The notes under the pieces were generated by a model, which was not told the DNA's origin, did no database searches, and saw only the letters and a program-made list of their open reading frames with translations. Shown here one piece after another: positions 42,290 through 51,220 of a stretch of DNA of 64,000 nucleotides. The stretch comes from Microbacterium hydrocarbonoxydans (GTDB lineage: Bacteria; Actinomycetota; Actinomycetes; Actinomycetales; Microbacteriaceae): the NCBI RefSeq assembly GCF_904831005.1, contig NZ_LR882982.1, positions 2,976,001 through 3,040,000 on the forward strand. The letters are read 5' to 3'. Position 1 is the stretch's first letter. Each line of letters begins with the position of its first letter. The translations under genes and the position numbers were made by a program.

Positions 42290-43009
42290 GTGAGCAACGA
42301 AGCCCCCGTCTTCTCCGCCGAGATCGACGCATCCATCCAGGCCGTCCGCGAGGATGTCGCGCGCCTCCACGGCGAACTCGTCCGCTACGGACTGATCGTG
42401 TGGACCGGCGGCAATGTCTCGGGCCGCGTGCCCGGTGCCGACCTGTTCGTGATCAAGCCGTCGGGCGTGAGCTACGACGACCTGACCCCCGAGAACATGA
42501 TCCTGTGCGACCTCGACGGCGCGGTCATCCCGGGCACTCCGGGCAGCGACCGCTCGCCCTCGAGCGACACCGCCGCCCACGCCTACGTCTATCGCCACAT
42601 GCCCGAGGTCGGCGGCGTCGTGCACACGCACTCGACGTTCGCGGTCGCCTGGGCCGCCCGGGGCGAGGAGATCCCCTGCGTCATCACGGCGATGGCCGAC
42701 GAGTTCGGCGGTCCGATCCCGGTGGGCCCCTTCGCGATCATCGGCGACGACTCGATCGGCCGCGGAATCGTGCAGACGCTCACGGGGCACCGCAGCCGCG
42801 CGGTCCTGATGCAGAACCACGGCCCGTTCACGATCGGGGTCGACGCGAAGGATGCCGTGAAGGCCGCCGTCATGGTCGAGGATGTCGCCCGCACGGTGCA
42901 CTACGCCCGCGAGGCGGGCCCCCTGATCCCGATTCCGCAGGAGGCCGTCGACAGCCTCTTCGCCCGATACCAGAACGTCTACGGACAGAACTCGGACGCC
43001 CGACGATGA
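42290..43009 (+). CDS. araD: L-ribulose-5-phosphate 4-epimerase
   Basis: A 239-residue class II aldolase-fold enzyme that makes D-xylulose 5-phosphate, joining arabinose breakdown to the pentose phosphate pathway. Zinc ligands are visible in VHTHS and MQNHG, and SSDTAAH matches the catalytic aspartate region of E. coli AraD. GTG 42290 is preferred because GAGG lies 5 bp upstream; GTG 42263 would put the operator on the start codon. araB overlaps its end by 4 bp. Confidence 0.92.
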   Translation: MSNEAPVFSAEIDASIQAVREDVARLHGELVRYGLIVWTGGNVSGRVPGADLFVIKPSGVSYDDLTPENMILCDLDGAVIPGTPGSDRSPSSDTAAHAYVYRHMPEVGGVVHTHSTFAVAWAARGEEIPCVITAMADEFGGPIPVGPFAIIGDDSIGRGIVQTLTGHRSRAVLMQNHGPFTIGVDAKDAVKAAVMVEDVARTVHYAREAGPLIPIPQEAVDSLFARYQNVYGQNSDARR

Positions 43010-44610
43010 GCGACACGACCAGCCGCACCACGGCCCGCGATGACATCGTCGACGGCCGCACCAGCCTCGGCATCGAGTTCGGCTCGACGCGCATCAAGGC
43101 CTGCCTGATCGGATCCGATGCCACAGAGGTGCTCGCCACCGGGTCGTTCGCGTGGGAGAACCGACTCGAAGACGGCCTCTGGACCTACGCGATCGACGAG
43201 GTCTGGGCGGGACTGCAGTCGGCCTATGCCGCTCTCGTCGCAGACGCAGACGACCGCCACGGCGTGCGCCCCGAGACGTTCGGCGCGATCGGCATCTCAG
43301 CCATGATGCACGGCTACCTCGCGTTCGACGCGCAGGGCCAGCTGCTCACGCCGTTCCGCACCTGGCGCAACACCAACACAGGCGCCGCGGCGGCAGAGCT
43401 GACCGAGCTGCTCGGCGTCAACATCCCGCTGCGATGGTCGATCGCGCATCTGCATCAGGCGGTGCTCGACGACGAGGCGCACGTGCCGCAGCTCGACTTC
43501 GTGACGACCCTCGCCGGATATGTGCACACGGCGCTGACGGGCGAGCGCGTGCTCGGCGTCGGCGATGCCTCGGGCATGTTCCCGATCGATTCCGCGACCG
43601 GAGACTACGACGAGCGGATGCTGCAGGCGTACGACGCGCTCGCCGCAGACCGCCTTCCCACGACGGCCCGAGGCCTGCTCCCGAAGGTGCTCCCCGCCGG
43701 CGGCTCCGCCGGCACCCTCACCGCCGACGGCGCAGCACTGCTCGATCCGACCGGCGCGCTGGCCCCCGGCATCCCGCTGTGCCCGCCCGAGGGCGACGCC
43801 GGCACCGGTATGGTCGCGACGAACTCGGTGTCGCCGCGCACCGGCAACGTCTCGGCCGGAACGAGCATCTTCGCGATGGTCGTGCTCGAGCGTCCGCTGT
43901 CCGAAGTGCATCACGAACTCGATCTCGTGACGACTCCCGCAGGCGACGCCGTGGCGATGGTGCACTGCAACAACGGTGCGAGCGAGCTCGCGGCCTGGGC
44001 AGGGCTCTTCACCCGATTCTCGGCCGCCGCGGGGCAGCCGCTGAGCGACGACGCCGTCTTCGACGCGCTCTTCCGCGAGGCTCTCGACGGTGAGGCGGAT
44101 GCCGGCGGCCTGCTCGCGTACAACCATCTCGCCGGCGAGCCGATCGCAGGGCTGGCTGAGGGGCGACCGCTGTTCGTACGCACGCCCGACAGTGCGTTCA
44201 CGCTGGCGAACTTCATGCGCTCGCAGCTCTACGGTGTGTTCGGCACGCTCGCGCTCGGGATGCAGGTGCTCGCCGCCGAGGGTGTCGAACTCGACCGCAT
44301 GTTCGCACACGGAGGCATGTTCCGCACCGCCGGCGTCGCGCAGCGCTTCCTCGCCGGGGCCCTCGGGGCTCCGGTGGCGGTGGGTGAACTCGCCTCGGAG
44401 GGCGGGGCGTGGGGCATCGCGGTGCTCGCGTCGTACCTCGCGCACTCCGACACCGCCTCGCTCGGGGAGTACCTCGAGCGAGACGTCTTCGCCACGGCAT
44501 CCCTCGCCGTCGTCGACCCCGACCCCGCCGACGTCGACGGCTTCGCCGCCTACCTCGACCGCTACCGCACCGGCCTCGCCATCGAGTCCACAGCCATCAC
44601 CGCTCTCTGA
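43006..44610 (+). CDS. araB: Ribulokinase (FGGY family)
   Basis: A 534-residue FGGY-family kinase phosphorylating L-ribulose with ATP. The phosphate-1 motif GIEFGSTRIKACLI is near the N-terminus, the adenosine region includes FAHGGMFRT, and GTSIFAMVV lies mid-protein. The pattern differs from classical E. coli AraB, so other ketopentose kinases are possible, but its place between araD and araA supports ribulokinase. Start ATG overlaps the araD stop (ATGA). Confidence 0.88.
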   Translation: MSDTTSRTTARDDIVDGRTSLGIEFGSTRIKACLIGSDATEVLATGSFAWENRLEDGLWTYAIDEVWAGLQSAYAALVADADDRHGVRPETFGAIGISAMMHGYLAFDAQGQLLTPFRTWRNTNTGAAAAELTELLGVNIPLRWSIAHLHQAVLDDEAHVPQLDFVTTLAGYVHTALTGERVLGVGDASGMFPIDSATGDYDERMLQAYDALAADRLPTTARGLLPKVLPAGGSAGTLTADGAALLDPTGALAPGIPLCPPEGDAGTGMVATNSVSPRTGNVSAGTSIFAMVVLERPLSEVHHELDLVTTPAGDAVAMVHCNNGASELAAWAGLFTRFSAAAGQPLSDDAVFDALFREALDGEADAGGLLAYNHLAGEPIAGLAEGRPLFVRTPDSAFTLANFMRSQLYGVFGTLALGMQVLAAEGVELDRMFAHGGMFRTAGVAQRFLAGALGAPVAVGELASEGGAWGIAVLASYLAHSDTASLGEYLERDVFATASLAVVDPDPADVDGFAAYLDRYRTGLAIESTAITAL

Positions 44611-44696
44611 ACTCTTCACGTCGCTGAGCGCGAGAACCGCACCACGTGTCGTCTCGGTGCTCCGCTCCTCGCTCGACCGAATCTGAAAGGCCCCTC

Positions 44697-46220
44697 ATGA
44701 CCCGCACCCCGCTCACCACCTCGCTCGACGGCTACGAGGTCTGGTTCCTGACCGGCAGCCAGCACCTCTACGGCCCCGAGACGCTCGCGCAGGTCGCCGA
44801 GCAGTCGCAGGAGATCGCCCGCATCCTCGACGAGGCCGGCGAGGTGCCGGTGAAGATCGTCTGGAAGCCGGTGCTGACAGATGCGGCGGCGATCAAGCGC
44901 ACCGCGCTCGAGGCCAACGCCGACGACAGGGTCATCGGCCTGATCGCGTGGATGCACACGTTCAGCCCCGCGAAGATGTGGATCGCAGGTCTCGACGCGC
45001 TGCAGAAGCCGCTCGCGCACCTGCACACGCAGGCGAACGTCGAGCTGCCGTGGGCCGACATCGACTTCGACTTCATGAACCTGAACCAGGCGGCGCACGG
45101 CGACCGCGAGTTCGGCTACATCCAGACGCGTCTCGGTGTGCCGCGCAAGACCGTCGTCGGTCACGCGAGCGACCCCCGGGTGCGCCAGGAGATCGCGACC
45201 TGGCAGCGCGCGGCCGCCGGCCTCGCGGCATCCCGTTCGCTCAAGCTCGCCCGCTTCGGTGACAACATGCGCTTCGTCGCCGTCACCGAGGGCGACAAGA
45301 CCGAGGCCGAGCTGCGCTTCGGCGTGCAGGTCAACACGTGGGGTGTGAACGATCTGGCGGATGCGGTCGCCGCGGCATCCGACTCCGAGATCGACGCTCT
45401 CGTGGCCGAGTACGAAGAGCTGTACGAGGTCGTCCCCGAGCTGCGTCGCGGTGGTGAGCGCCACCAGTCGCTGCGCGACGGAGCGGCGATCGAGATCGGT
45501 CTGCGGTCGTTCCTCGAAGAGGGTGGCTTCGGTGCCTTCACCACGTCGTTCGAAGACCTCGGTGCGCTGAAGCAGCTGCCCGGCCTCGCGGTGCAGCGTC
45601 TGATGGCCGAGGGCTACGGATTCGGTGCGGAGGGCGACTGGAAGACGGCGATCCTCGTGCGCGTCGCCAACGTCATGGGTGCGGGCCTGCCCGGTGGGGC
45701 AAGTCTCATGGAGGACTACACCTACGACATGACCCCCGGCGACGAGCTGATCCTCGGGGCGCACATGCTCGAGGTCTCGCCCTCGCTCACGACCGCGAAG
45801 CCCACCCTCGAGATCCACCCGCTGGGCATCGGCGGCAAGGACGACCCGGTGCGCCTGGTGTTCACCGCCGACCCCGGCCCCGCGATCGTCGTCGCGCTCA
45901 GCGACATGCGCGACCGGTTCCGCCTCACCGCGAACGTCGTCGAGAACGTGCCGCCGCGCCAGTCGCTGCCGAAGCTGCCGGTCGGTCGCGCCGTGTGGAA
46001 GCCTCAGCCCGACTTCACCACCTCGGCCGCCGCGTGGCTGACCGCGGGAGCCGCGCACCACACCGTCATGTCGACGGCCGTCGGGCTCGAGGCATTCCGC
46101 GACTTCGCCGAGATGGCCGAGGTCGAGCTGCTCGTGATCGACGACGCGACCACCCTGCCCGAGTTCCAGAAGCAGGTCCGCTGGAACCAGGCCTACTACC
46201 GACTCGCGCAGGGACTGTGA
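44697..46220 (+). CDS. araA: L-arabinose isomerase
   Basis: A 507-residue cytosolic isomerase converting L-arabinose to L-ribulose. Characteristic segments: [38 protein letters not shown]. Metal and catalytic residues are in [14 protein letters not shown] and [12 protein letters not shown] (Glu), [10 protein letters not shown] (His) and HHTVMST (His), matching E. coli Glu306, Glu333, His350 and His450. GAAAGG precedes the ATG. The 86-bp gap after araB holds a decayed piece resembling the MITE-like repeat (GTGTCGTCTCGGTGCTCCGC). Confidence 0.95.
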   Translation: MTRTPLTTSLDGYEVWFLTGSQHLYGPETLAQVAEQSQEIARILDEAGEVPVKIVWKPVLTDAAAIKRTALEANADDRVIGLIAWMHTFSPAKMWIAGLDALQKPLAHLHTQANVELPWADIDFDFMNLNQAAHGDREFGYIQTRLGVPRKTVVGHASDPRVRQEIATWQRAAAGLAASRSLKLARFGDNMRFVAVTEGDKTEAELRFGVQVNTWGVNDLADAVAAASDSEIDALVAEYEELYEVVPELRRGGERHQSLRDGAAIEIGLRSFLEEGGFGAFTTSFEDLGALKQLPGLAVQRLMAEGYGFGAEGDWKTAILVRVANVMGAGLPGGASLMEDYTYDMTPGDELILGAHMLEVSPSLTTAKPTLEIHPLGIGGKDDPVRLVFTADPGPAIVVALSDMRDRFRLTANVVENVPPRQSLPKLPVGRAVWKPQPDFTTSAAAWLTAGAAHHTVMSTAVGLEAFRDFAEMAEVELLVIDDATTLPEFQKQVRWNQAYYRLAQGL

Positions 46221-47149
46221 TGACGGGAGCGGGCCGGCCGCGGTCGGGGCGCCAGCTGCGCATCACAGGCCACGGCTACGAGGCCGTGATCGCGAGCGTC
46301 GGCGCGTCGCTGCGCACGCTGACGTTCGAAGGACGTGATCTGGTGGTGCCGTTCGACGCCGACGAGGTGCGGCCCGGATACCGCGGCACCACCCTGGCGC
46401 CCTGGCCCAACCGCATCGTCGACGGAACGTACACGTTCGGCGGCACCGAACATCAGCTGGCGCTCACCGAACCCACGCGCGGCCAGGCGCTGCATGGCCT
46501 GCTCGCGTGGGCCGAGTTCGAGGACCGGCTGGTGCTCGACGACCGGGTCGTGCTGGCGGCCGTGATCGAGCCGCAGACCGGATATCCGTTCCGCGTCGAG
46601 GTCGAGACCGAGTACCGTATCGAGGCCGAGGGGCTGCGTCAGACCGTCACGGCTCACAACCTCGGGGCGGATGCCGCGCCGTGGGGCACGGGCCCGCATC
46701 CGTATCTCGTCGCCGGTCCCGACGGGCTGGTCGATGACTGGACGTTGCTGCTGCCGGCATCCGAGGTGTTGACGGTGACCGATGACCGGCTGAGCCCGGT
46801 GGCGGTCGAGGGTGTGGCCGAGCATCCGCAGTGGGATTTCCGCGCTGCGCGCCCGATCGGCGACGTCTTCATCGACCACGCGTTCACGGGTCTCGCGCGT
46901 GAAAGAGGAATCGCCGAGGTGCGGGTCGTGACGGATGCCGGAACCGGCGTCGCGATCACCTTCGACGAGCGCTGCCCCTGGGTGCAGGTGCACACGGCCG
47001 ACAATCCGGGCATCGACGCGATCCATCGCATCGGCCTCGCGGTGGAGCCGATGACCTGCCCGCCGGACGCCTTCAACTCGGGCACCGACCTGGTGGTACT
47101 GGATGCCGGCGCGACGCACGCGGCATCCTGGAGTATCGCCGCCGTCTGA
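46220..47149 (+). CDS. Aldose 1-epimerase
   Basis: A 309-residue GalM-superfamily protein that interconverts alpha and beta anomers of aldoses. Visible are NRIVDGTYTFGG, the active-site His region GTGPHPYL (near 160) and the C-terminal EPMTCPPDAFNSG with the catalytic Glu. It shares one base with the araA stop (TGATG), so it is the fourth gene of the ara operon, supplying the anomer used by the isomerase. Confidence 0.92.
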   Translation: MTGAGRPRSGRQLRITGHGYEAVIASVGASLRTLTFEGRDLVVPFDADEVRPGYRGTTLAPWPNRIVDGTYTFGGTEHQLALTEPTRGQALHGLLAWAEFEDRLVLDDRVVLAAVIEPQTGYPFRVEVETEYRIEAEGLRQTVTAHNLGADAAPWGTGPHPYLVAGPDGLVDDWTLLLPASEVLTVTDDRLSPVAVEGVAEHPQWDFRAARPIGDVFIDHAFTGLARERGIAEVRVVTDAGTGVAITFDERCPWVQVHTADNPGIDAIHRIGLAVEPMTCPPDAFNSGTDLVVLDAGATHAASWSIAAV

Positions 47150-47201
47150 CGTGCTCGTGTCGCTGCGCTGGCGCGGATGCGCGCGGCTGGCGCGGGTGGT
47201 T

Positions 47202-47379
47202 CCGGTCGCAGTTCGTGCCGCTCCGGACTCGTTCCGGCGGCACGAACTGCGACGGGAGCGTCGGTGACGGCGTCCGGAGCGGCACGAACTGCGACGCGAG
47301 CGTCGGTGACGGCGTCCGGAGCGGCACGAACTGCGACGCGAGCGTCGGTGACGGCGTCCGGAGCGGCACGAACTGCGAC
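47202..47379. repeat. Inverted-motif array D (one forward, four inverted copies)
   Basis: A forward GGTCGCAGTTCGTGCCG begins near 47204. Inverted GGCACGAACTGCGAC begins at 47239, 47281, 47323 and 47365, exactly 42 bp apart. The units between are nearly identical, with GAGCGTCGGTGACGGCGTCC. The last copy ends 3 bp from the stop codon of the convergent DJ-1/PfpI gene. Confidence 0.9.
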
Positions 47380-47381
47380 GG

Positions 47382-48047
47382 TCAGGCGAGAGCGGCGATC
47401 AGCGCCTGTGCTGCGGATGCCGACGACTGCGGGTTCTGGCCGGTGATGAGCAGTCCGTCGACGATCGTGTGATCGCTCCACGGGTCGGTCACCTCGACGT
47501 CGGCGCCGAGGTCGCGCAGCGAGGTCTCGAGCAGGAACGGCGCGCGGTCGGCGAGGCCCCCGATGCGCTCCTCCTCGTCGGAGAAGCCGGTGATGCGGCG
47601 GCCGGCGACGATCGGGTCACCCGCGGCATCGCGCGCGGGCAGCAGAGCCGCGAGCCCGTGACACACCAAAGACAGCGGGCGGCCCGCAGCGACGGTCGCC
47701 GAGATGAGGGCCGCGGAGTCGGCATCCTCAGCGAGGTCCTGCATCGGTCCATGCCCGCCGGGATAGTAGACGGCCGCGTAGTCGGCGCCATCGACGTCGG
47801 CGAGCACCAGGGGAGCACTGAGCCCGGCGATCTGCGCCAGAGCTGCGGCGTCGCCGTCGCCCAGGCTCGAGGCGTCGGCGACCGGCTCCACGCCTCCAGG
47901 CGTCGCGAAGGCGACGTCATGCCCCGCGTCGGTGAGCAGACGGTAGGGGGCCAGCAGTTCTTCGGCCCAGAAGCCGGTGGGGTGCTCGGTGCCGTCGGAC
48001 AGGGTCCAGGTGCGGGCGCCGGTGACGACGAAGAGTACGGATGACAT
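47382..48047 (-). CDS. DJ-1/PfpI family (type 1 glutamine amidotransferase-like) protein
   Basis: A 221-residue protein of the DJ-1/ThiJ/PfpI superfamily with the nucleophile elbow LVCHG (Cys near 129) and GFWAEELLAPYRLLTDAG near the N-terminus, where the acidic partner of the cysteine normally lies. Relatives act as chaperones, glyoxalases or deglycases. The divergent LysR gene may regulate it. The real activity is unknown. Confidence 0.88.
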   Translation of the reverse strand: MSSVLFVVTGARTWTLSDGTEHPTGFWAEELLAPYRLLTDAGHDVAFATPGGVEPVADASSLGDGDAAALAQIAGLSAPLVLADVDGADYAAVYYPGGHGPMQDLAEDADSAALISATVAAGRPLSLVCHGLAALLPARDAAGDPIVAGRRITGFSDEEERIGGLADRAPFLLETSLRDLGADVEVTDPWSDHTIVDGLLITGQNPQSSASAAQALIAALA

Positions 48048-48121
48048 GCATGCTCCCAAGGTTCGGACGACGGATGCCGTGCGGATGCGATACGGGGGAC
48101 AACGGCGGGCCATGACGAACG

Positions 48122-48155
48122 ATTCCGATAGATTGCCGATATGAGCAATCGGAAT
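48122..48155. promoter_or_regulatory. Inverted repeat overlapping the LysR start codon
   Basis: ATTCCGATAGATTGC (48122-48136) and GCAATCGGAAT (48145-48155) pair with a 4-base bulge, placing the ATG (48141) in the loop. It could be the LysR autoregulatory site or an RNA hairpin masking the start. Confidence 0.5.
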
Positions 48156-49040
48156 GCCGATGGTCTGCAGGACCTCGGACTCTGGCGCACGTTCCTCGTC
48201 GCGCATCGGTCGGGCTCGGTGTCGGCGGCAGCGCGTGCGCTGGGCCTCGCGCAGTCGTCGGTCACGACCCAGCTGCAGGCGCTGGAGGTCAGTGTGGGCG
48301 AGCCGCTGTTCGTGCGCCATGCCCGCGGCATCCGGCCCACGCCCCGCGCCGACGAGCTCGCCGCACGGCTCTCGGGCCCGCTCGACGCGTTGGCGGATGC
48401 TCTCGGCACCCACCCAGCCCTCGAATCGCCGGTCATCCGCCTCGGCGGTGCAGGGGAGTTCCTCGCCCACGTCGCAGCTCCCGCGCTCGCGAGTGCCGTC
48501 GCCGAGGGGCTGCGGCTCGCGGTGACGACGGGGCTGGCCGACGAACTGCTCGATCAGCTCAGGGTCGGCAGCCTCGACCTCGTGATCTCTGCCGTGCGTC
48601 CACGAGGACGGGCGCTGCCGAGTACGCCGCTGTTCGACGAGGAGTTCGCGCTCGTGGCCGCCGCGTCACTGGGCATCGACCCGTCTCCGGCCCTCTCGCC
48701 AGACGCGCTCGCCGCCGTGCCCCTGCTGGCATACGACCGCGACGTGCCGATCGTGCGGCGGTACTGGCGGCATGTCTTCGGCATCCGTCTCGACCGGGAA
48801 CCCGCTCTCGTCTTCCCCGACCTGCGTGCGCTCGCCGCCGCCGCGGTCGCGGGTGCGGGAGTCACCGCCCTGCCGACCTATCTGATCGCCGACGAACTCG
48901 CCGACGGTCGGCTCGTCGACCTGCGGCCCACCGAGGATCCGCCGATCAACACGCTGTACCTCGTGCGGCGGCCGGGACCGCTGTCCGACGGGGTCGCTGC
49001 CGTGGAGCGGGCGCTGCGCGCGGCGGTGGCGCTCCTCTGA
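48141..49040 (+). CDS. LysR family transcriptional regulator
   Basis: A 299-residue regulator with N-terminal helix-turn-helix (GSVSAAARALGLAQSSVTTQL) and a substrate-binding domain. It is divergent from the DJ-1/PfpI gene, the usual arrangement for a LysR protein and its target. There is no ribosome binding site before the ATG, and an inverted repeat spans it. Confidence 0.9.
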   Translation: MSNRNADGLQDLGLWRTFLVAHRSGSVSAAARALGLAQSSVTTQLQALEVSVGEPLFVRHARGIRPTPRADELAARLSGPLDALADALGTHPALESPVIRLGGAGEFLAHVAAPALASAVAEGLRLAVTTGLADELLDQLRVGSLDLVISAVRPRGRALPSTPLFDEEFALVAAASLGIDPSPALSPDALAAVPLLAYDRDVPIVRRYWRHVFGIRLDREPALVFPDLRALAAAAVAGAGVTALPTYLIADELADGRLVDLRPTEDPPINTLYLVRRPGPLSDGVAAVERALRAAVALL

Positions 49041-49065
49041 CGGGTGCCGCGGGTTTTCCCACCCG

Positions 49066-49153
49066 GTGCGGGGTCGATTTCGCATCCGTGACCCGGTGCG
49101 GGGTCAAAAGTGCATCGGAAACGCCGCTTTCGGGTGCGTTATTGACCCCGCAA
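49066..49153. repeat. Inverted-motif array E
   Basis: Forward GTGCGGGGTC starts at 49066 and 49096 (30 bp apart). An inverted copy (GTGCGTTATTGACCCCGCA) starts at 49134, and a further partial one lies near 49178-49195. It sits between the convergent LysR and monooxygenase-fold genes and belongs to the same type as arrays A and C. Confidence 0.75.
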
Positions 49154-49216
49154 CGGCCGCACAGGCGTACCGCTGCCCGACCCCACACCCCGCACGGCCG
49201 CACGGGGCGGCAACCC

Positions 49217-49804
49217 TCAGCGGGTGAGCCAGCGGCGCAGCGAACGCGTGACCCAGGGCAGCACCCAGTAGGTCATGATCGGCGTGAGCACCACGGTCGT
49301 GGCGAGCACGCGCAGCCAGATCGGCAGCTCGTTCCACCCGGGCACGGGGCTCAGCGCATACGTGAAGGCGAGGTTCAGAGGGAAGAATCCGAGCCAGATC
49401 GAGACGGCCTGCTTCCACCGCGGAGGCGTGCTCACCATCGCGACCGTCGTCGTCGAGCCGTCGGCCCGGGGAAGCGTGATCGTGTCGGTGGTCGGCTCGT
49501 CGAACCAGCCCTCGATGCCGGTGCGACGGCGCACGCGCTCGCTGCGCACGAACTGCTCACCGGTCGACTTCCACCACTCCCGTTCGCCCGACTGCTCCCA
49601 GGCGACGAGCGACTTCTCGTCGGAGAAACGGTAGAGCATGTGCCACACGTGCGAGTCCTCGCCGTCGCGCACCCAGCCGGATCCGAGGAAGCCCGGGTAG
49701 CGGTGGGCGAGGTTCACGCCGGTCTGCACCCAGGCGGTGGCGGCTGCCACATGCTCGGGGTCGACCTCGCGGCGGATGGAGACGGTGATGGGTTCGCTGG
49801 ACAT
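49217..49804 (-). CDS. ABM-fold (antibiotic biosynthesis monooxygenase-like) membrane protein
   Basis: A 195-residue protein. The N-terminal 95 residues look like a dimeric alpha/beta-barrel ABM domain (ITVSIRREVDPEHVAA, YPGFLGSGWV, WHMLYRFSDEKSLVAW). The C-terminal part has two hydrophobic helices (WLGFFPLNLAFTYAL, VLATTVVLTPIMTYWVL) and a basic tail, so it is a membrane protein. The function of this combination is unknown. Confidence 0.8.
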   Translation of the reverse strand: MSSEPITVSIRREVDPEHVAAATAWVQTGVNLAHRYPGFLGSGWVRDGEDSHVWHMLYRFSDEKSLVAWEQSGEREWWKSTGEQFVRSERVRRRTGIEGWFDEPTTDTITLPRADGSTTTVAMVSTPPRWKQAVSIWLGFFPLNLAFTYALSPVPGWNELPIWLRVLATTVVLTPIMTYWVLPWVTRSLRRWLTR

Positions 49805-49957
49805 GGTGGGTCCTCGGAGAATGCGGTCGCCCGGGTCACGAGCGCCTCGACGGTGGGGGATGCGCCGGGATGCGGGCGCGTGATCGATTGTATTTCGGAT
49901 GCCGGGGTCGCCGCGCGAATCGGCCACAGGCGAACGCGTGGGGTGAGAATAGGACTC

Positions 49958-51142
49958 ATGAGCACGCGCAGCGAAGCCGTCCTGATCGATGTCGTCCGCA
50001 CTCCCGTCGGGCGCGGCAAGCCGGGGGGTGCGCTCTCGGGCGTGCATCCCGTCGACCTGGCGGCGGGTGCGCTCGCTGCGGTCCTCGAGCGCAGCGGACT
50101 CGAATCGCGGCAGATCGACGACGTGCTCCTCGGCTGTGTGAGTCAGGTGGGGGATCAGTCGTCGAACATCGCCAGGCAGGCCGCCCTCGCCGCGGGTTTC
50201 GACGAGACCGTTCCCGCCACGACGATCGACCGCCAATGCGGGTCCAGCCAGCAGGCTGTGCACTTCGCCGCCCAGGGGATCATGGCGGGTTCCTACGACG
50301 CCGTGATCGTCGGCGGGGTCGAGTCGATGAGCCGGGTGCCGCTGGGCTCGTCCGCGATCGGCGGGTCGCCGATGTCGCCTCGTCTGCGCGAGCGCTACCC
50401 CGAGGGACTGGTCAACCAGGGTGTCTCGGCCGAGTTGATCGCCCAGCGCTGGGACATCGACCGGGCTGCGCTCGACGCGTACGCCGCCGAGTCGCACCGA
50501 CGCGCTGCGGATGCCTGGCACGAGGGATTCTTCGACCGCACGGTCATCGGGGTCGCCGAGGCACCGGATGCCGTCGCCGACGAGACCGTCCGCGCGGGCA
50601 CGAACGCCGAGGGGCTCGCGGGGCTCCACCCCGCTTTCCGCACGGATGCGCTCGCCGCCCGCTTCCCGGATCTCGACTGGCGCATCACGCCCGGCAACTC
50701 CTCCCCGCTCACCGACGGAGCATCCGCCGCTCTGCTGATGAGCGCCGAGCGGGCCGAGCAACTGGGTCTCACGCCGCGTGCCAGATTCCACGCGTTCACG
50801 GTGGTCGGCGACGATCCGCTGATGATGCTGACGGGGCCGATCCCCGCCACCCGCCGCATCCTCGAGCGCAGCGGGCTCACGATCGACGACCTCGACGCCT
50901 ACGAGGTCAATGAGGCGTTCGCGTCCGTGCCGCTCGCGTGGGCGGCGGAGCTGGGGGCGGATGCCGCGAAGCTCAACCCCCGCGGCGGCGCGATCTCCCT
51001 CGGGCACGCGTTGGGCTCGTCGGGCACCCGGCTGCTGGGCACCCTGATCGACCACCTCGATGCGGTCGGCGGGCGATTCGGTCTGCAGACCATGTGCGAG
51101 GGTGGCGGCATGGCGAACGCCACGATCATCGAGCGCCTGTAG
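49958..51142 (+). CDS. Acetyl-CoA C-acyltransferase (thiolase)
   Basis: A 394-residue thiolase. Acyl-accepting Cys94 (DRQCGSS), His350 (SLGHALGSSG) and Cys380 (MCEGGGMA) form the full catalytic set. It cleaves 3-ketoacyl-CoA in beta-oxidation or condenses two acetyl-CoA; sequence alone does not decide. It stands alone here, with no hydratase or dehydrogenase partner. The start at 49958 is taken from MSTRSEAVLIDVVRTP; the longer frame upstream is not protein-like. Confidence 0.92.
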   Translation: MSTRSEAVLIDVVRTPVGRGKPGGALSGVHPVDLAAGALAAVLERSGLESRQIDDVLLGCVSQVGDQSSNIARQAALAAGFDETVPATTIDRQCGSSQQAVHFAAQGIMAGSYDAVIVGGVESMSRVPLGSSAIGGSPMSPRLRERYPEGLVNQGVSAELIAQRWDIDRAALDAYAAESHRRAADAWHEGFFDRTVIGVAEAPDAVADETVRAGTNAEGLAGLHPAFRTDALAARFPDLDWRITPGNSSPLTDGASAALLMSAERAEQLGLTPRARFHAFTVVGDDPLMMLTGPIPATRRILERSGLTIDDLDAYEVNEAFASVPLAWAAELGADAAKLNPRGGAISLGHALGSSGTRLLGTLIDHLDAVGGRFGLQTMCEGGGMANATIIERL

Positions 51143-51154
51143 CGGCATCCTCAG

Positions 51155-51217
51155 CCTTCGAATCGCGCACTGTGCAGAAATGGTGACAGGAGAACTGCCA
51201 GGTGCGCGATTCGAAGG
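51155..51217. repeat. 63-bp imperfect palindrome (type-3 element, copy 2)
   Basis: Outer arms CCTTCGAATCGCGCAC and its complement flank an inner TGCAG/CTGCC pair; 21 of 23 outer positions match. It is placed between the convergent thiolase and nuclease-fold genes. Confidence 0.8.
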
Positions 51218-51220
51218 GGG

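Noticed and set aside
9947-47381. Genomic island acquired as a block
   Set aside because: No tRNA junction, integrase, insertion sequence or direct repeats at the edges were seen, and base and codon use look like the neighbours.
49217-49804. Heme-degrading monooxygenase
   Set aside because: The ABM fold alone does not show heme binding, and the two C-terminal membrane helices point to a different, unknown role.
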